In this document: piece after piece, positions 13,987 to 21,646 of the stretch | Layout of the letters: each line of letters begins with the position of its first letter | Position numbering within the stretch: position 1 is the first letter of the stretch | Origin: Bacteroidota bacterium | GTDB lineage: Bacteria > Bacteroidota > Bacteroidia > Chitinophagales > Chitinophagaceae | Assembly (NCBI GenBank): GCA_023409975.1 | Contig: JAEYQO010000119.1 | Coordinates: 1-28,993, forward strand | Direction of reading: 5' to 3' | Length of the DNA stretch: 28,993 bases | Notes under the pieces: generated by a model | Told to the model about the DNA's origin: nothing | What the model saw: only the letters and a program-made list of their open reading frames with translations | Databases searched by the model: none | Translations under genes and position numbers: made by a program

Positions 13987-15039
13987 TTAACACCGCTCGA
14001 TGACCCATTTAGCGACATTAGGAGCAAGCTCCTTTTGTGATTTACCGCCAACGAACACACCGATGTGTCCACCGGGAAATGCATACTCCTGTTTGTCTTT
14101 CGATCCCACATGTTTCATGACAGCGAGTGTACTCTGATTGGGAATTATATTATCCTCTGTGGCATAAACATTCAGAAAAGGAACGGTCATTTGCTTCAGG
14201 TCAACTGTTCTGCCGCCTAGCTCAAATTCGCCCTTAACCAGTTTATTGTCCCGGAAAAGATCTTTGATATACTTACGGTACATTTCACCGGCAATAGCGG
14301 GAAGGTCTGATTTCCATTTTTCCATCCTCAGGAAGTTCATCAGCTTATCCTGGTCTTCCAGACTATCCATGATGCCGAAATACTTGCTGATATTCATGCT
14401 CGGTTTGAGCATACCGAAAGCGCTGTCTATTTGCTCGCCCGGAATGGTTCCCACACTGTCCACCATAGTATCGACGTCAATATACTTCGCCCATTTGTAG
14501 AGCATGCAGCCCCCGTTTTCAAAATCGTAGGGAGCGACATAGGTCGTCAGTGACTGCAGTTTTTCGGGGTAAAGGGAAGCATAGATCATGGAAAAGGTTC
14601 CACCCTGGCAAATTCCCATCTTGTGTATCTTACTGGTTTTATGCTTCGCCCGGAGGAAATCAACGGCATCATTCATATAGCCATCGATATAGTCTTCCAT
14701 GGTCAGATAGCGATCAGACCGGGTGGGGTAGCCCCAGTCCATGATGTACACATCCAGTCCTTCTTCGACCAGTTTTTTCATCAGACTGCGGTCTGGCTGC
14801 AGATCCAGTACATCGTGCCTGTTCAGCATGGCAAATGAAACCAGCACCGGTGTCTTACATTTGGCGGGTGTGTCGCGCAGATAGTGATACATCTTTACCT
14901 TGTCGGACTGCCATACCAACTCTTTCGGAGTGGATGCGATATCGACTGACTCAATCTTCTGAAGGGTTTCATAACCTTTAGCGAGTTTTTCAGCCGTAGA
15001 GACCAGTTCTTCCATTACACCAGTGGGATTCCAATTCAT
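13987..15039 (-). CDS. phaC: Class III type poly(3-hydroxyalkanoate) synthase subunit
   Basis: 350 aa, the length of class III/IV PhaC rather than the ~590 of class I. The lipase-like box is GICQGG with the nucleophile Cys144; Asp296 (YATEDNIIP) and His325 (FPGGHIGVF) complete the Cys-Asp-His triad. The block DVYIMDWGYPTRSDRYLTMED is diagnostic. It polymerises hydroxyacyl-CoA to polyester granules. Class III synthases need PhaE and class IV need PhaR; neither, nor phaA/phaB, is beside it. Flanked by a terminator. The upstream minus strand has TACCTTCG (15063-15056), a one-mismatch -7 element 16 nt before the ATG. Confidence 0.88.
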   Translation of the reverse strand: MNWNPTGVMEELVSTAEKLAKGYETLQKIESVDIASTPKELVWQSDKVKMYHYLRDTPAKCKTPVLVSFAMLNRHDVLDLQPDRSLMKKLVEEGLDVYIMDWGYPTRSDRYLTMEDYIDGYMNDAVDFLRAKHKTSKIHKMGICQGGTFSMIYASLYPEKLQSLTTYVAPYDFENGGCMLYKWAKYIDVDTMVDSVGTIPGEQIDSAFGMLKPSMNISKYFGIMDSLEDQDKLMNFLRMEKWKSDLPAIAGEMYRKYIKDLFRDNKLVKGEFELGGRTVDLKQMTVPFLNVYATEDNIIPNQSTLAVMKHVGSKDKQEYAFPGGHIGVFVGGKSQKELAPNVAKWVIERC

Positions 15040-15150
15040 GCTACAATATTTATTCGCGAAGGTAATAATGTTTAGAAAATATTGATGTGGAAAGCTGTAT
15101 ATACTTTCAGAAAAATGTGCAAGGTGGGTGCATCTGGAAGCAGTACGAAC

Positions 15151-15181
15151 AAAAAAAGCTGGACATCAGGAGATGCCCAGC
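15151..15181 (-). terminator. Terminator of the rpmB-rpmG-DUF4295 cluster
   Basis: Minus strand: GCTGGGCATC (15181-15172) pairs with GATGTCCAGC (15167-15158) across a 4-nt loop, with one G-T pair, followed by seven T (15157-15151). It lies 22 bp after the DUF4295 stop and closes the ribosomal-protein operon, so ftsY, often next in line in relatives, is not cotranscribed here. Confidence 0.92.
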
Positions 15182-15203
15182 CCAAATCTATTCAGGAGCA
15201 AGC

Positions 15204-15371
15204 TTACTTAGCGAGAAAATCCTTTACCTTATCCTTGTGGATCATACCTTCTTTAAAGGTATAGGCGCCGGTTTTAGGGCTGCGTACAGCTTTGATCACC
15301 TTTGTAAAGTTTTTTGATTCTGCGGCTTGTTTAGGATCTTTTTTGATCGCCGTTTTAGCTGCTTTTGCCAT
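15204..15371 (-). CDS. DUF4295 domain protein (55 aa)
   Basis: Minus strand from ATG at 15371 to TAA at 15204-15206: MAKAAKTAIKKDPKQAAESK, then NFTKVIKAVRSPKTGAYTFK and a tail ending KVKDFLAK. The small basic protein with SPKTGAYTF is the DUF4295 family that in Bacteroidetes follows rpmB and rpmG, suggesting a ribosome-linked role; no function is established. It is below common length cut-offs. It starts 39 bp after the rpmG stop, in the same operon, and the operon terminator follows directly. Confidence 0.9.
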   Translation of the reverse strand: MAKAAKTAIKKDPKQAAESKNFTKVIKAVRSPKTGAYTFKEGMIHKDKVKDFLAK

Positions 15372-15410
15372 GACTTTTCGTATTTATTAGGTTAATCCCC
15401 TGGGGATTGA

Positions 15411-15593
15411 TTATTTAATCTCTTTGTGAACAGTAACCTTCTTCATGATCGCGTTGTATTTCTTCAACTCGATACGCTCAGGAGTGTTCTTCTTGTTCTT
15501 GGTAGTGATATAGCGGCTGGTACCTGGTAAACCAGTATTCTTATGCTCGGTGCATTCCAGGATTACCTGTACGCGATTTCCTTTTTTAGCCAT
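15411..15593 (-). CDS. rpmG: 50S ribosomal protein L33
   Basis: 60 aa: MAKKGNRVQVILECTEHKNT, then the conserved SRYITTKNKKNTPERIELKK and a tail with KKVTVHKEIK. Only one Cys remains (Cys14), so this is the zinc-independent (C-minus) form. Part of the large ribosomal subunit near the tRNA exit site. Lies 28 bp after rpmB in the same operon. Confidence 0.97.
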   Translation of the reverse strand: MAKKGNRVQVILECTEHKNTGLPGTSRYITTKNKKNTPERIELKKYNAIMKKVTVHKEIK

Positions 15594-15621
15594 CTCTGGG
15601 AGCTTTTATTACTTTAATGAA

Positions 15622-15858
15622 TTAGATTGTCTGACCTTGTGCACGAAGTTCTTTAACGACACTGTACAAGCCATTTTTGTTGATGGTACGGATAGCGTCC
15701 GCTGTTAATTTCAGCGTCACCCAACGGTCCTCTTCAACCAGGAAGAAACGCTTTGTCTGCAGATTGGGCAGAAAACGACGCTTAGCCTTCTTGTTAGAGA
15801 AAGATACTTTATGACCAGTTATGGGTTTTTTACCTGTTACCTGACAAACGCGAGCCAT
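15622..15858 (-). CDS. rpmB: 50S ribosomal protein L28
   Basis: 78 aa: MARVCQVTGKKPITGHKVSF, then SNKKAKRRFLPNLQTKRFFL. It is the standard L28 N-terminal block; only one Cys, hence the zinc-free form. First gene of the rpmB-rpmG-DUF4295 operon, with a full TACCTTTG -7 element 20 nt before the ATG. Confidence 0.97.
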   Translation of the reverse strand: MARVCQVTGKKPITGHKVSFSNKKAKRRFLPNLQTKRFFLVEEDRWVTLKLTADAIRTINKNGLYSVVKELRAQGQTI

Positions 15859-15878
15859 GCTTTTGATTTTTAGGACTG

Positions 15879-15886
15879 CAAAGGTA
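15879..15886 (-). promoter_or_regulatory. -7 element of rpmB operon (TACCTTTG)
   Basis: The minus strand reads TACCTTTGCAG, a full match to TAnnTTTG. An AT-rich stretch with GTTTC about 20 nt upstream is the probable -33 region. The leader to the ATG at 15858 is about 15 nt. Confidence 0.7.
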
Positions 15887-15925
15887 AGGAATTTTTATTT
15901 TGAGAAACATATTTTTCATAAAAAT

Positions 15926-15962
15926 CCCCGGAAATTCTCTATCTCACCGCTGTTTTCCGGGG
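15926..15962 (-). terminator. Hairpin downstream of bshB1 and its repeat array
   Basis: CCCCGGAAA (15926-15934) pairs with TTTCCGGGG (15954-15962), loop of 19 nt. On the minus strand it is followed by ATTTTTAT. It lies between the bshB1 end and the rpmB promoter, so it probably terminates bshB1 transcription; the long loop makes it weaker than the others. Confidence 0.5.
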
Positions 15963-16050
15963 GAACATGAACTCCCGGAGGAGTAAGATGGACATTCATT
16001 TACCCCTTGAACCACTGCCCAACACCCGCAATAATGCAACAACAACCCAA

Positions 16051-16157
16051 AAAACAAAAGGTCAAAAACACAAAAGGTCAAAAAAACAAAAGAACAAAAG
16101 GACAAAAGGACAAAAGAACAAAAGGACAAAAGAACAAAAGGACAAAAACACAAAAAA
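16051..16157. repeat. Low-complexity array of ACAAAAGG / ACAAAAGA units
   Basis: About 107 bp made of imperfect 7-9 bp units (AACAAAAGG, ACAAAAGG, ACAAAAG; the other strand reads TTTTGTCC/TTTTGTTC). Early units are diverged (CAAAAGGTC) and the middle ones are nearly identical. The array begins next to the bshB1 stop codon (16158-16160) and carries no credible gene on either strand. Confidence 0.9.
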
Positions 16158-16892
16158 TCAAGTTCTCTCCGGATACACCAATGCGTCCAGATCCGGCACC
16201 CCCGGTATGTTCTCAGATACAAATCCCTCCGCATATTTGGTGCCGATTCGCTTTCCCATCAGCGCGTCTCTATACCGGATCTGTTCAAGAAAGTCCTGTG
16301 TGGCAATATAAGTTACCGGCTCATCAGACTTAGGATCATGGAACTGACTTTTATACGCTTTGATCGCTTCCATCTTCGTGTCGAAACTGTCACTGATGTC
16401 AACAATAAAATCAGGCTCTGCCAGCCGGTCCTGCATCATATGGAACACACGTTTTGGTCTCCAGGCCTCCTGTGGCTCGCCCTCCGATGCAGTCTCAATC
16501 TTTCTCAGACCTGCAAGAAAACAGGCATCTGCGATAAGCCGGCCTGCTCTGCCGTGGTCCGGATGACGATCGGCCAATGCATTGGCCAGCACGATCTCCG
16601 GCCGGTATTTCCGGATAGCCTCAATAAGTCGTAGCTGGTGCTGCTCGTCATTACGGAAGAATCCGTCCGCCATGCCCAGGTTTTCCCGGATAGTGATCCC
16701 CATCAATTGCGCAGCCGAAGCAGCCTCCAGCAGCCTCCCCTCAGGAGTCCCCCTCGTGCCGAGCTCACCTTTTGTAAGGTCAACAATCCCAACTTTCTGT
16801 CCTTTCCTGGCGTGTTTTATCAGCGTTCCCGCACATCCCAGTTCAACATCATCAGGATGCACTGCAATGGCAAGAATATGAAGCTTTTGCAT
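16158..16892 (-). CDS. bshB1: Bacillithiol biosynthesis deacetylase
   Basis: 244 aa. The LmbE-like zinc deacetylase motifs are AVHPDD (His12, Asp14, Asp15) and RHPDHG (110-114, His113). The inserts KGELGTRGTPEGRLLEA and NLGMADGFF fit BshB1. The enzyme removes acetyl from N-acetylglucosaminyl-malate, the second step of bacillithiol synthesis, in the cytosol. bshA and bshC are not in the window. The TAACTTTG element ends 4 nt before the ATG, predicting a leaderless mRNA; the 3' end abuts a simple-sequence array. Confidence 0.92.
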   Translation of the reverse strand: MQKLHILAIAVHPDDVELGCAGTLIKHARKGQKVGIVDLTKGELGTRGTPEGRLLEAASAAQLMGITIRENLGMADGFFRNDEQHQLRLIEAIRKYRPEIVLANALADRHPDHGRAGRLIADACFLAGLRKIETASEGEPQEAWRPKRVFHMMQDRLAEPDFIVDISDSFDTKMEAIKAYKSQFHDPKSDEPVTYIATQDFLEQIRYRDALMGKRIGTKYAEGFVSENIPGVPDLDALVYPERT

Positions 16893-16896
16893 GCTG

Positions 16897-16904
16897 CAAA
16901 GTTA
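16897..16904 (-). promoter_or_regulatory. -7 element of bshB1 (TAACTTTG)
   Basis: The minus strand reads TAACTTTG, then CAGC, then the ATG at 16892. Full consensus match at a distance that predicts transcription starting at the start codon. No TTG at -33 is evident. Confidence 0.6.
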
Positions 16905-16934
16905 GAGGCTTGTTTGTAGTGGAAGTATTTTTAT

Positions 16935-17600
16935 TCAGGACTTTGCTGCCCGGCCACCCTGTTGGGCCCTCAGCTTGTACATTTCGTAACGGTACCGCTG
17001 ACGGGCCTCGATCTCCTGAACGATGAGTTCTATCTCCCTGTCTGCACCCTCAGGGTCATATTCTTTTTTAAGATTATTACTGAAAAGCAAAGCAATCGAC
17101 TGGTAAACAACGGCATTAAATCCTCCCTTTACCTCCTTCAGGATGTCAAAACAGTTCTCGCCGGTCTGACGGTTGATCAGCTTCACCAATACCTGCCCCT
17201 GACTGATCGTCATATTCTCCAACTCGCCTTTAAATCGTGATTTCAATTCCTTTTCCACGGTTTTCAGATAAGCTTTTCTTGCTTGCTTTTCAGGCAGGTT
17301 AGCCAGATGCTCGTCCACATCCTTCAGCACATCGGCTGCGATCACCGCATATGGATAGGTCTTGTACACATTATGACGGAGTCGGGCATTGGCCGCATGC
17401 TTTTTCGCCTGCTTCCTTGACAGTTTGCCTACGATCTCAACCTCATCCAGAAATGCAACGGCCAGCGTATCGCCATCCAGTACAATGCCGCCCAGCAATA
17501 TGGTATCATTGGCCTGCACCTGAGCAATACCCGGTTTGCTGAATGTGATACTAAACAGCAGGAGAATAGATATGACCGATAGAGTGCGCATGGGTAGCAT
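16935..17600 (-). CDS. DUF4294 family exported protein
   Basis: 221 aa. Signal peptide MLPMRTLSVISILLLFSITF with cleavage near GIAQ. The mature part with DTLAVAFLDEVEIVGKLSRK, ARLRHNVYKTYPYA and DVDEHLANLPEKQARKAYLK marks the DUF4294 family of Bacteroidetes; function unknown, probably periplasmic. The start at 17600 is supported by a real Shine-Dalgarno AAGGAG (17613-17608) 7 nt upstream, unusual in this window; the ATG at 17591 (MRTLS) is the alternative. It lies 42 bp upstream of bshB1 on the same strand, but bshB1 has its own -7 element. Confidence 0.85.
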   Translation of the reverse strand: MLPMRTLSVISILLLFSITFSKPGIAQVQANDTILLGGIVLDGDTLAVAFLDEVEIVGKLSRKQAKKHAANARLRHNVYKTYPYAVIAADVLKDVDEHLANLPEKQARKAYLKTVEKELKSRFKGELENMTISQGQVLVKLINRQTGENCFDILKEVKGGFNAVVYQSIALLFSNNLKKEYDPEGADREIELIVQEIEARQRYRYEMYKLRAQQGGRAAKS

Positions 17601-17719
17601 GTTAAAGCTCCTTAATTTTTATCAATATTTAAAACATAGGTAACCCGCGCTACATAAAAATTGGCGCTTTTTTAGCATTAACCCGGGAGACGCTCCAAGC
17701 CGGTACGATCCTTTGTACT

Positions 17720-17727
17720 TATTTTTG
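17720..17727 (+). promoter_or_regulatory. -7 element of the lipoprotein-DCC pair (TATTTTTG)
   Basis: TATTTTTG matches TAnnTTTG and ends 16 nt before the ATG at 17744. No clear TTG at 17-23 nt upstream. Confidence 0.5.
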
Positions 17728-17743
17728 CTCTAAATCGCCACCG

Positions 17744-18028
17744 ATGAAAAGAGCTTTATTGATGTTGACACCGCTATTTATCGGGTTGGCTTCCTGCCAG
17801 CCAAAAGAAGAGGTAATAGATGCGTCACGTCAGAATGCTATGATAGATTCTCTGATCGCCATTAAAATGGAGGAACTAAACCAACAGGCTATGGACGATC
17901 TGGACAGGCGGAAATCTATTGAGGTGAAAGCCAAAGCTGATTCCATCGTAGCTGCGGTAAAAGACTCCATGATCCGAAAAGGCAAAATGCCGGACAATAC
18001 GATTCCCAATAATCTTCCTATGCCCTGA
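17744..18028 (+). CDS. Small lipoprotein, hypothetical
   Basis: 94 aa. Lipoprotein signal MKRALLMLTPLFIGLASC with the modified Cys18. The mature part is charged and probably one long helix or coiled coil (IDSLIAIKMEELNQQAMDDL, then KAKADSIVAAVKDSM), ending in a Pro/Asn-rich tail. Its TGA overlaps by one base the ATG of the DCC gene, implying translational coupling. Function unknown. Confidence 0.8.
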   Translation: MKRALLMLTPLFIGLASCQPKEEVIDASRQNAMIDSLIAIKMEELNQQAMDDLDRRKSIEVKAKADSIVAAVKDSMIRKGKMPDNTIPNNLPMP

Positions 18029-18441
18029 TGCTACAATCCGATCAACCGGTGCTCTTCTTCGACGGTCATTGCAACCTTTGCAATGGGATCATCCGGTTCT
18101 TCATTAAAAGAGATCGGCATCAGCTATTCAAGTTCGCTTCCCTGCAATCCGGACCGGGACAGTCTGCCACCCGGGAATTGTCTCTGATAACCGGCAAACC
18201 GTCTGATTCGGTAATTCTGTACTATAATGGCATGTTCTATCAGAAGTCCGAAGCAGCACTTAAGGCGCTTGAGCTCCTGGGCGGAGGATGGAAATTGACA
18301 AGGGTTTTCCGATTGTTGCCACTCCGTTTCAGGGATGCTGTTTACGACTGGATATCAGCAAACCGGTACCGGATATTCGGTAAGAAAGACCACTGTCCTG
18401 TCCCTGAACCACGCCACCAACAGCGGTTTCTGGACAGTTAA
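18028..18441 (+). CDS. DCC-family (DUF393) thiol-disulfide oxidoreductase-like protein
   Basis: 137 aa. The name-giving motif FFDGHCNLCNG (Cys15, Cys18) lies at the N-terminus, followed by FKFASLQS and the later RVFRLLPLRFRDAVYDWISANRYRIFG block, all typical of the DCC family (DUF393), which has a thioredoxin-like fold with a CxxC. The physiological substrate is unknown. The start codon overlaps the stop of the lipoprotein gene, so the two are expressed together. Confidence 0.9.
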   Translation: MLQSDQPVLFFDGHCNLCNGIIRFFIKRDRHQLFKFASLQSGPGQSATRELSLITGKPSDSVILYYNGMFYQKSEAALKALELLGGGWKLTRVFRLLPLRFRDAVYDWISANRYRIFGKKDHCPVPEPRHQQRFLDS

Positions 18442-18442
18442 T

Positions 18443-18477
18443 TTTGCAAATATTTATTACTCTGAAGGTTATATTTG
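18443..18477 (+). promoter_or_regulatory. Promoter of the 485-aa exported protein gene (TTTG-N23-TATATTTG)
   Basis: TTTG at 18443-18446 and TATATTTG at 18470-18477. Only 3 nt separate it from the ATG at 18481, the tightest case in the window. Confidence 0.6.
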
Positions 18478-18480
18478 ATT

Positions 18481-19938
18481 ATGATTCGATTTAGCTGGCT
18501 GGTTTTGATGCTGATTCTTCTTGGAATGGGTTCTGCAACCCGGGCCCAGGAAGTGATCTATTCCGCTTATGATAAGTTCGACTTCCGCTCGGGAGATTTT
18601 GAGGTGATCGGTAAGGTAGGTGACCGGATCTTTACCTATCGCGGAGGAAATGATGGTTTTTTCCTCGACGCATTCAACGATAATATGGAAAAAACAGCCA
18701 TGGTCGTCCTCGACTTTTTTCCCAAAAAGATCTACGAAACAAAGTTTATTGGCTATTCCGACAGGATGATCGGACTTTATCAATCAATAGAAGGTAATAA
18801 GATCGTTCAGTATGGCGTACTGCTCGACCAGAACGGCAGGCTGCTGAAAGGGCCCCTGCAGATCACGACAGAGCGGACCGGGATCCTGGGACCAACCAGG
18901 GATTACCTGTCTGCTGCAGTAAGTGATGACAAATCGAATATCCTCGTGTATAGTTTCGAAGACAGGGGACGGGAAATGTCAATGAAAGCAATCTGGATCG
19001 ACGATCAGTTGAACATCGTGAACCGCGCCAATCCTACATTCAGGGCGGAAAATGAATTAGCTAAAGCCGTACCCGTCATCGGGAATGACGGTACAGTATA
19101 TGTCGCCGCACACACGCCTGTTGGTTCCAGAGGTTTCTCCGATCAGTATTGGATTCTGAGCATTCCAAAAGGTGAACGCAGATTCTTTCCCCGGGAGGTG
19201 CCGCTGAACGACCTGTACATTACCAGTGCTTTTATCAAGGTGGATAATTTTAATAACCGGGTGTACACCAGCGCTTTTTTTTCACCCAATAAGAATGGTA
19301 ACTGCGAAGGGGTGATCTATGGTATCTACAATCTTGCGGACACAAGCCTGCAGAATTTCAGCGTTCTCAACTTCTCGGACCGTCTGCGGGAAGCAACAGG
19401 TGAGCGTAACAAGCGCAGGGCGTTTAACAACTTTCAGATTCGGCAGTTGATCGTTAAGAAGGACGGGGGATTTGTACTGATCTCCGAAGATTACACCATG
19501 ACGATGCGCAGCAATATGCCAGGCTGGGGAGGATATTATTCCTTCTATTACGGTCCATTTATGTCTCAAACGGTCAGGGAATATATCTATGATGACATTT
19601 TTGCTCTATCCTATGACGGTTCCGGAAACCCCGAATGGCATTCGTTCATCCGTAAAAGTCAGTACTCACAGGAAGATGGCGGATTGTTCTCATCCTATAC
19701 TTTGATCAATACGGGCGGGGCCCTGGGCTTTCTGTTCAACGACTTTAATACCCGGGCCTCAAGAATTCAACTGGCAAGTCTCGACGCCAATGGGTATGTA
19801 AATATGCACTCGCTGGCTGCCGGCACCGATCAGGATCCTGACTGGCTTCCCAGAGCGGCCAGACAAACGGGCCTGAAAGAGGTAGTCGTGCCTTGTTTGC
19901 GTAGAAAACAGATCTGCTTCGCTAAAGTTGTATTTTAG
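18481..19938 (+). CDS. Exported protein, probably beta-propeller-like
   Basis: 485 aa from the ATG at 18481; an in-frame TTG at 18475 lies inside the -7 element and is rejected. Signal peptide MIRFSWLVLMLILLGMGSAT with cleavage after RAQ. The mature part is a run of short strands with repeated phrases such as GDRIFTYRGGNDGFFLDAFN, ISEDYTMTMRSNM and DIFALSYDGSGNPEWHSFIR, as in propeller-type repeats of WD40/YVTN kind. No catalytic motif. Likely periplasmic or surface exposed; function unknown. Confidence 0.75.
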   Translation: MIRFSWLVLMLILLGMGSATRAQEVIYSAYDKFDFRSGDFEVIGKVGDRIFTYRGGNDGFFLDAFNDNMEKTAMVVLDFFPKKIYETKFIGYSDRMIGLYQSIEGNKIVQYGVLLDQNGRLLKGPLQITTERTGILGPTRDYLSAAVSDDKSNILVYSFEDRGREMSMKAIWIDDQLNIVNRANPTFRAENELAKAVPVIGNDGTVYVAAHTPVGSRGFSDQYWILSIPKGERRFFPREVPLNDLYITSAFIKVDNFNNRVYTSAFFSPNKNGNCEGVIYGIYNLADTSLQNFSVLNFSDRLREATGERNKRRAFNNFQIRQLIVKKDGGFVLISEDYTMTMRSNMPGWGGYYSFYYGPFMSQTVREYIYDDIFALSYDGSGNPEWHSFIRKSQYSQEDGGLFSSYTLINTGGALGFLFNDFNTRASRIQLASLDANGYVNMHSLAAGTDQDPDWLPRAARQTGLKEVVVPCLRRKQICFAKVVF

Positions 19939-19955
19939 GCCAAATTGTCTCTGTT

Positions 19956-20942
19956 GTGCTGCACCTGTTTCGCAACTACAACCCGTTCACTGTACTGATT
20001 CTGATCATTAGCTGCTTCGTTATGAAGCTGCAGGCGCTCTCGAGTCCGGTTACGCCCGTCGCGCTTCCGGATCACCTGTTTTTTGAGCTTTTGCTGGATC
20101 TGCTGGACAAGGTTTTTATTGGTAGTGCTTTCGCTTTCACGTTCCTGGCTGTGATCATGATCCTGCTCCAGGCACTATATCTGAATCATATCACGGTTAA
20201 ATACCACCTGTTCCGTCAGAACAATTACTTTCCGGCCTTCAGTTATCTGCTGGTTACCTCACTGGCTCCCGGGTTCAATTATTTCAGCGAACCGCTTTTG
20301 ATCAACTGGCTGATGCTGATCGGACTCAACCTGATGCTTTCTTTGAATCAGACCACTCAGCCCCGCAAGCAGATCTACAATGCAGGCTTTGTGATTTGCC
20401 TGCCCATGCTCATCCAGTTCCCCGCAGTGGGCTTCTTCCTGCTCTTTATTTCAGGTCTGCTGCTGCTCCGGTCTTTCAATGCCGGAGAATGGGTGGTAGG
20501 TCTGCTCGGATATATCACACCGCTCTATTTTTTCCTTGGGATACTTTTTCTGTTCGACAGGTTCCATCTGCTGCCCCAGATCCCGGAGATTGGTTTCGCC
20601 CTGCCAGCGCAGTTTGATAATCCGCTCTACCGGACGGGTACTGTAACGGGTTTGACGGTCCTGCTCATAGTAGGTATCATTTCCATACAAGGTCTGTTAC
20701 CAAAGTTTACCATCTATATCAGAAGGAGCTGGGGGGTCATCATCCTTTACTTGTTGATTGCCCTGATCGTAAGCTTTGTGGCAGTTTCCGGAGTGAACGC
20801 AGAATGGCTGATCATGACGCCCCCCTTAAGCCTGATCATCGCTAACGCCTTCCTTCTTGAAAAGAGCAGGGTGTTTAGTAATTTTACCTTTTATTTCTCC
20901 CTGATTCTATTAATCTTTTGCCAACTGGCTCTAAATAGGTAA
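19956..20942 (+). CDS. Multi-pass membrane protein (DUF6427-like)
   Basis: 328 aa from a GTG start at 19956, with about nine hydrophobic segments (near 12-28, 53-73, 89-100, 112-127, 143-170, 178-200, 225-245, 258-280, 285-325). No motif for transport or catalysis is visible. The size and order of segments resemble the DUF6427 membrane proteins of Bacteroidetes, a call from memory. It follows the propeller protein by 17 bp and precedes purQ by 7 bp, so it is probably in one transcript with both. Confidence 0.7.
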   Translation: MLHLFRNYNPFTVLILIISCFVMKLQALSSPVTPVALPDHLFFELLLDLLDKVFIGSAFAFTFLAVIMILLQALYLNHITVKYHLFRQNNYFPAFSYLLVTSLAPGFNYFSEPLLINWLMLIGLNLMLSLNQTTQPRKQIYNAGFVICLPMLIQFPAVGFFLLFISGLLLLRSFNAGEWVVGLLGYITPLYFFLGILFLFDRFHLLPQIPEIGFALPAQFDNPLYRTGTVTGLTVLLIVGIISIQGLLPKFTIYIRRSWGVIILYLLIALIVSFVAVSGVNAEWLIMTPPLSLIIANAFLLEKSRVFSNFTFYFSLILLIFCQLALNR

Positions 20943-20949
20943 CCAATCA

Positions 20950-21642
20950 ATGAAATTCGGAATTATCGTTTTCCCGGGCTCCAATTGCGATCGCGATATG
21001 ATGCATGCGTTAAGGGATGATCTTAAACAGGAAGTAGTAATGCTCTGGCACAAGGATAAAGACCTGAGCATGTTTACCAAGGATGACTGTATCGTGCTCC
21101 CGGGTGGCTTTTCCTATGGCGACTACCTGCGTTGCGGTGCACTGGCACGCTTCTCTCCCATGATGGAACAGGTCATTCGCTTTGCCAATGAAGGTGGAAA
21201 GGTGCTGGGTGTCTGCAACGGCTTTCAGATTCTCTGTGAGTCAGGGCTGCTCCCCGGTGTTCTCCTGCAGAACGACCACCAGAAGTTTGTCTGTAAGAAT
21301 GTGTTCATCAAAAGCGAAAACACGGAAAACGCTGTAGGTAAAACGGTTGGACAGTCTGTGCTGAAAATACCTGTTGCGCATGGCGAAGGTCGTTATTTCG
21401 CTGACGCAGCCACCATGGAATCACTGAAGAAGAATCATCAGATCGTTTTCCGCTACTGCGACGAAAACGGAGAGATCCAGGCCAATGCCAATCCCAATGG
21501 TTCAACCAGCAATATCGCGGGGATCTGCAATGAGGGCCGGAATGTGTTCGGGATGATGCCTCACCCTGAGCGCGCCACCAGTGACGCTCTTCATAATATC
21601 GATGGTAGAAAAATTCTTGAGGCTTTCACTCTAATGAACTAG
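20950..21642 (+). CDS. purQ: Phosphoribosylformylglycinamidine synthase, glutaminase subunit
   Basis: 230 aa, small-subunit type. Class I glutamine amidotransferase marks are present: FPGSNCDRD at the N-terminus, VLPGGFSYGDYLRCGA, the nucleophile Cys89 in GVCNGFQIL, and His205/Glu207 in MMPHPERA. With PurL and PurS it makes formylglycinamidine ribonucleotide from FGAR, glutamine and ATP in purine synthesis. Neither partner is in the window. It is followed after 4 bp by a DsbD-alpha-like gene, an unusual neighbour. Confidence 0.95.
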   Translation: MKFGIIVFPGSNCDRDMMHALRDDLKQEVVMLWHKDKDLSMFTKDDCIVLPGGFSYGDYLRCGALARFSPMMEQVIRFANEGGKVLGVCNGFQILCESGLLPGVLLQNDHQKFVCKNVFIKSENTENAVGKTVGQSVLKIPVAHGEGRYFADAATMESLKKNHQIVFRYCDENGEIQANANPNGSTSNIAGICNEGRNVFGMMPHPERATSDALHNIDGRKILEAFTLMN

Positions 21643-21646
21643 TCCA

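Noticed and set aside
15944..16333. Frames through the ACAAAAGG array on both strands
   Set aside because: Their sequences are only the repeat translated (Lys/Gln/Thr or Phe/Leu/Cys runs) plus antisense of bshB1.
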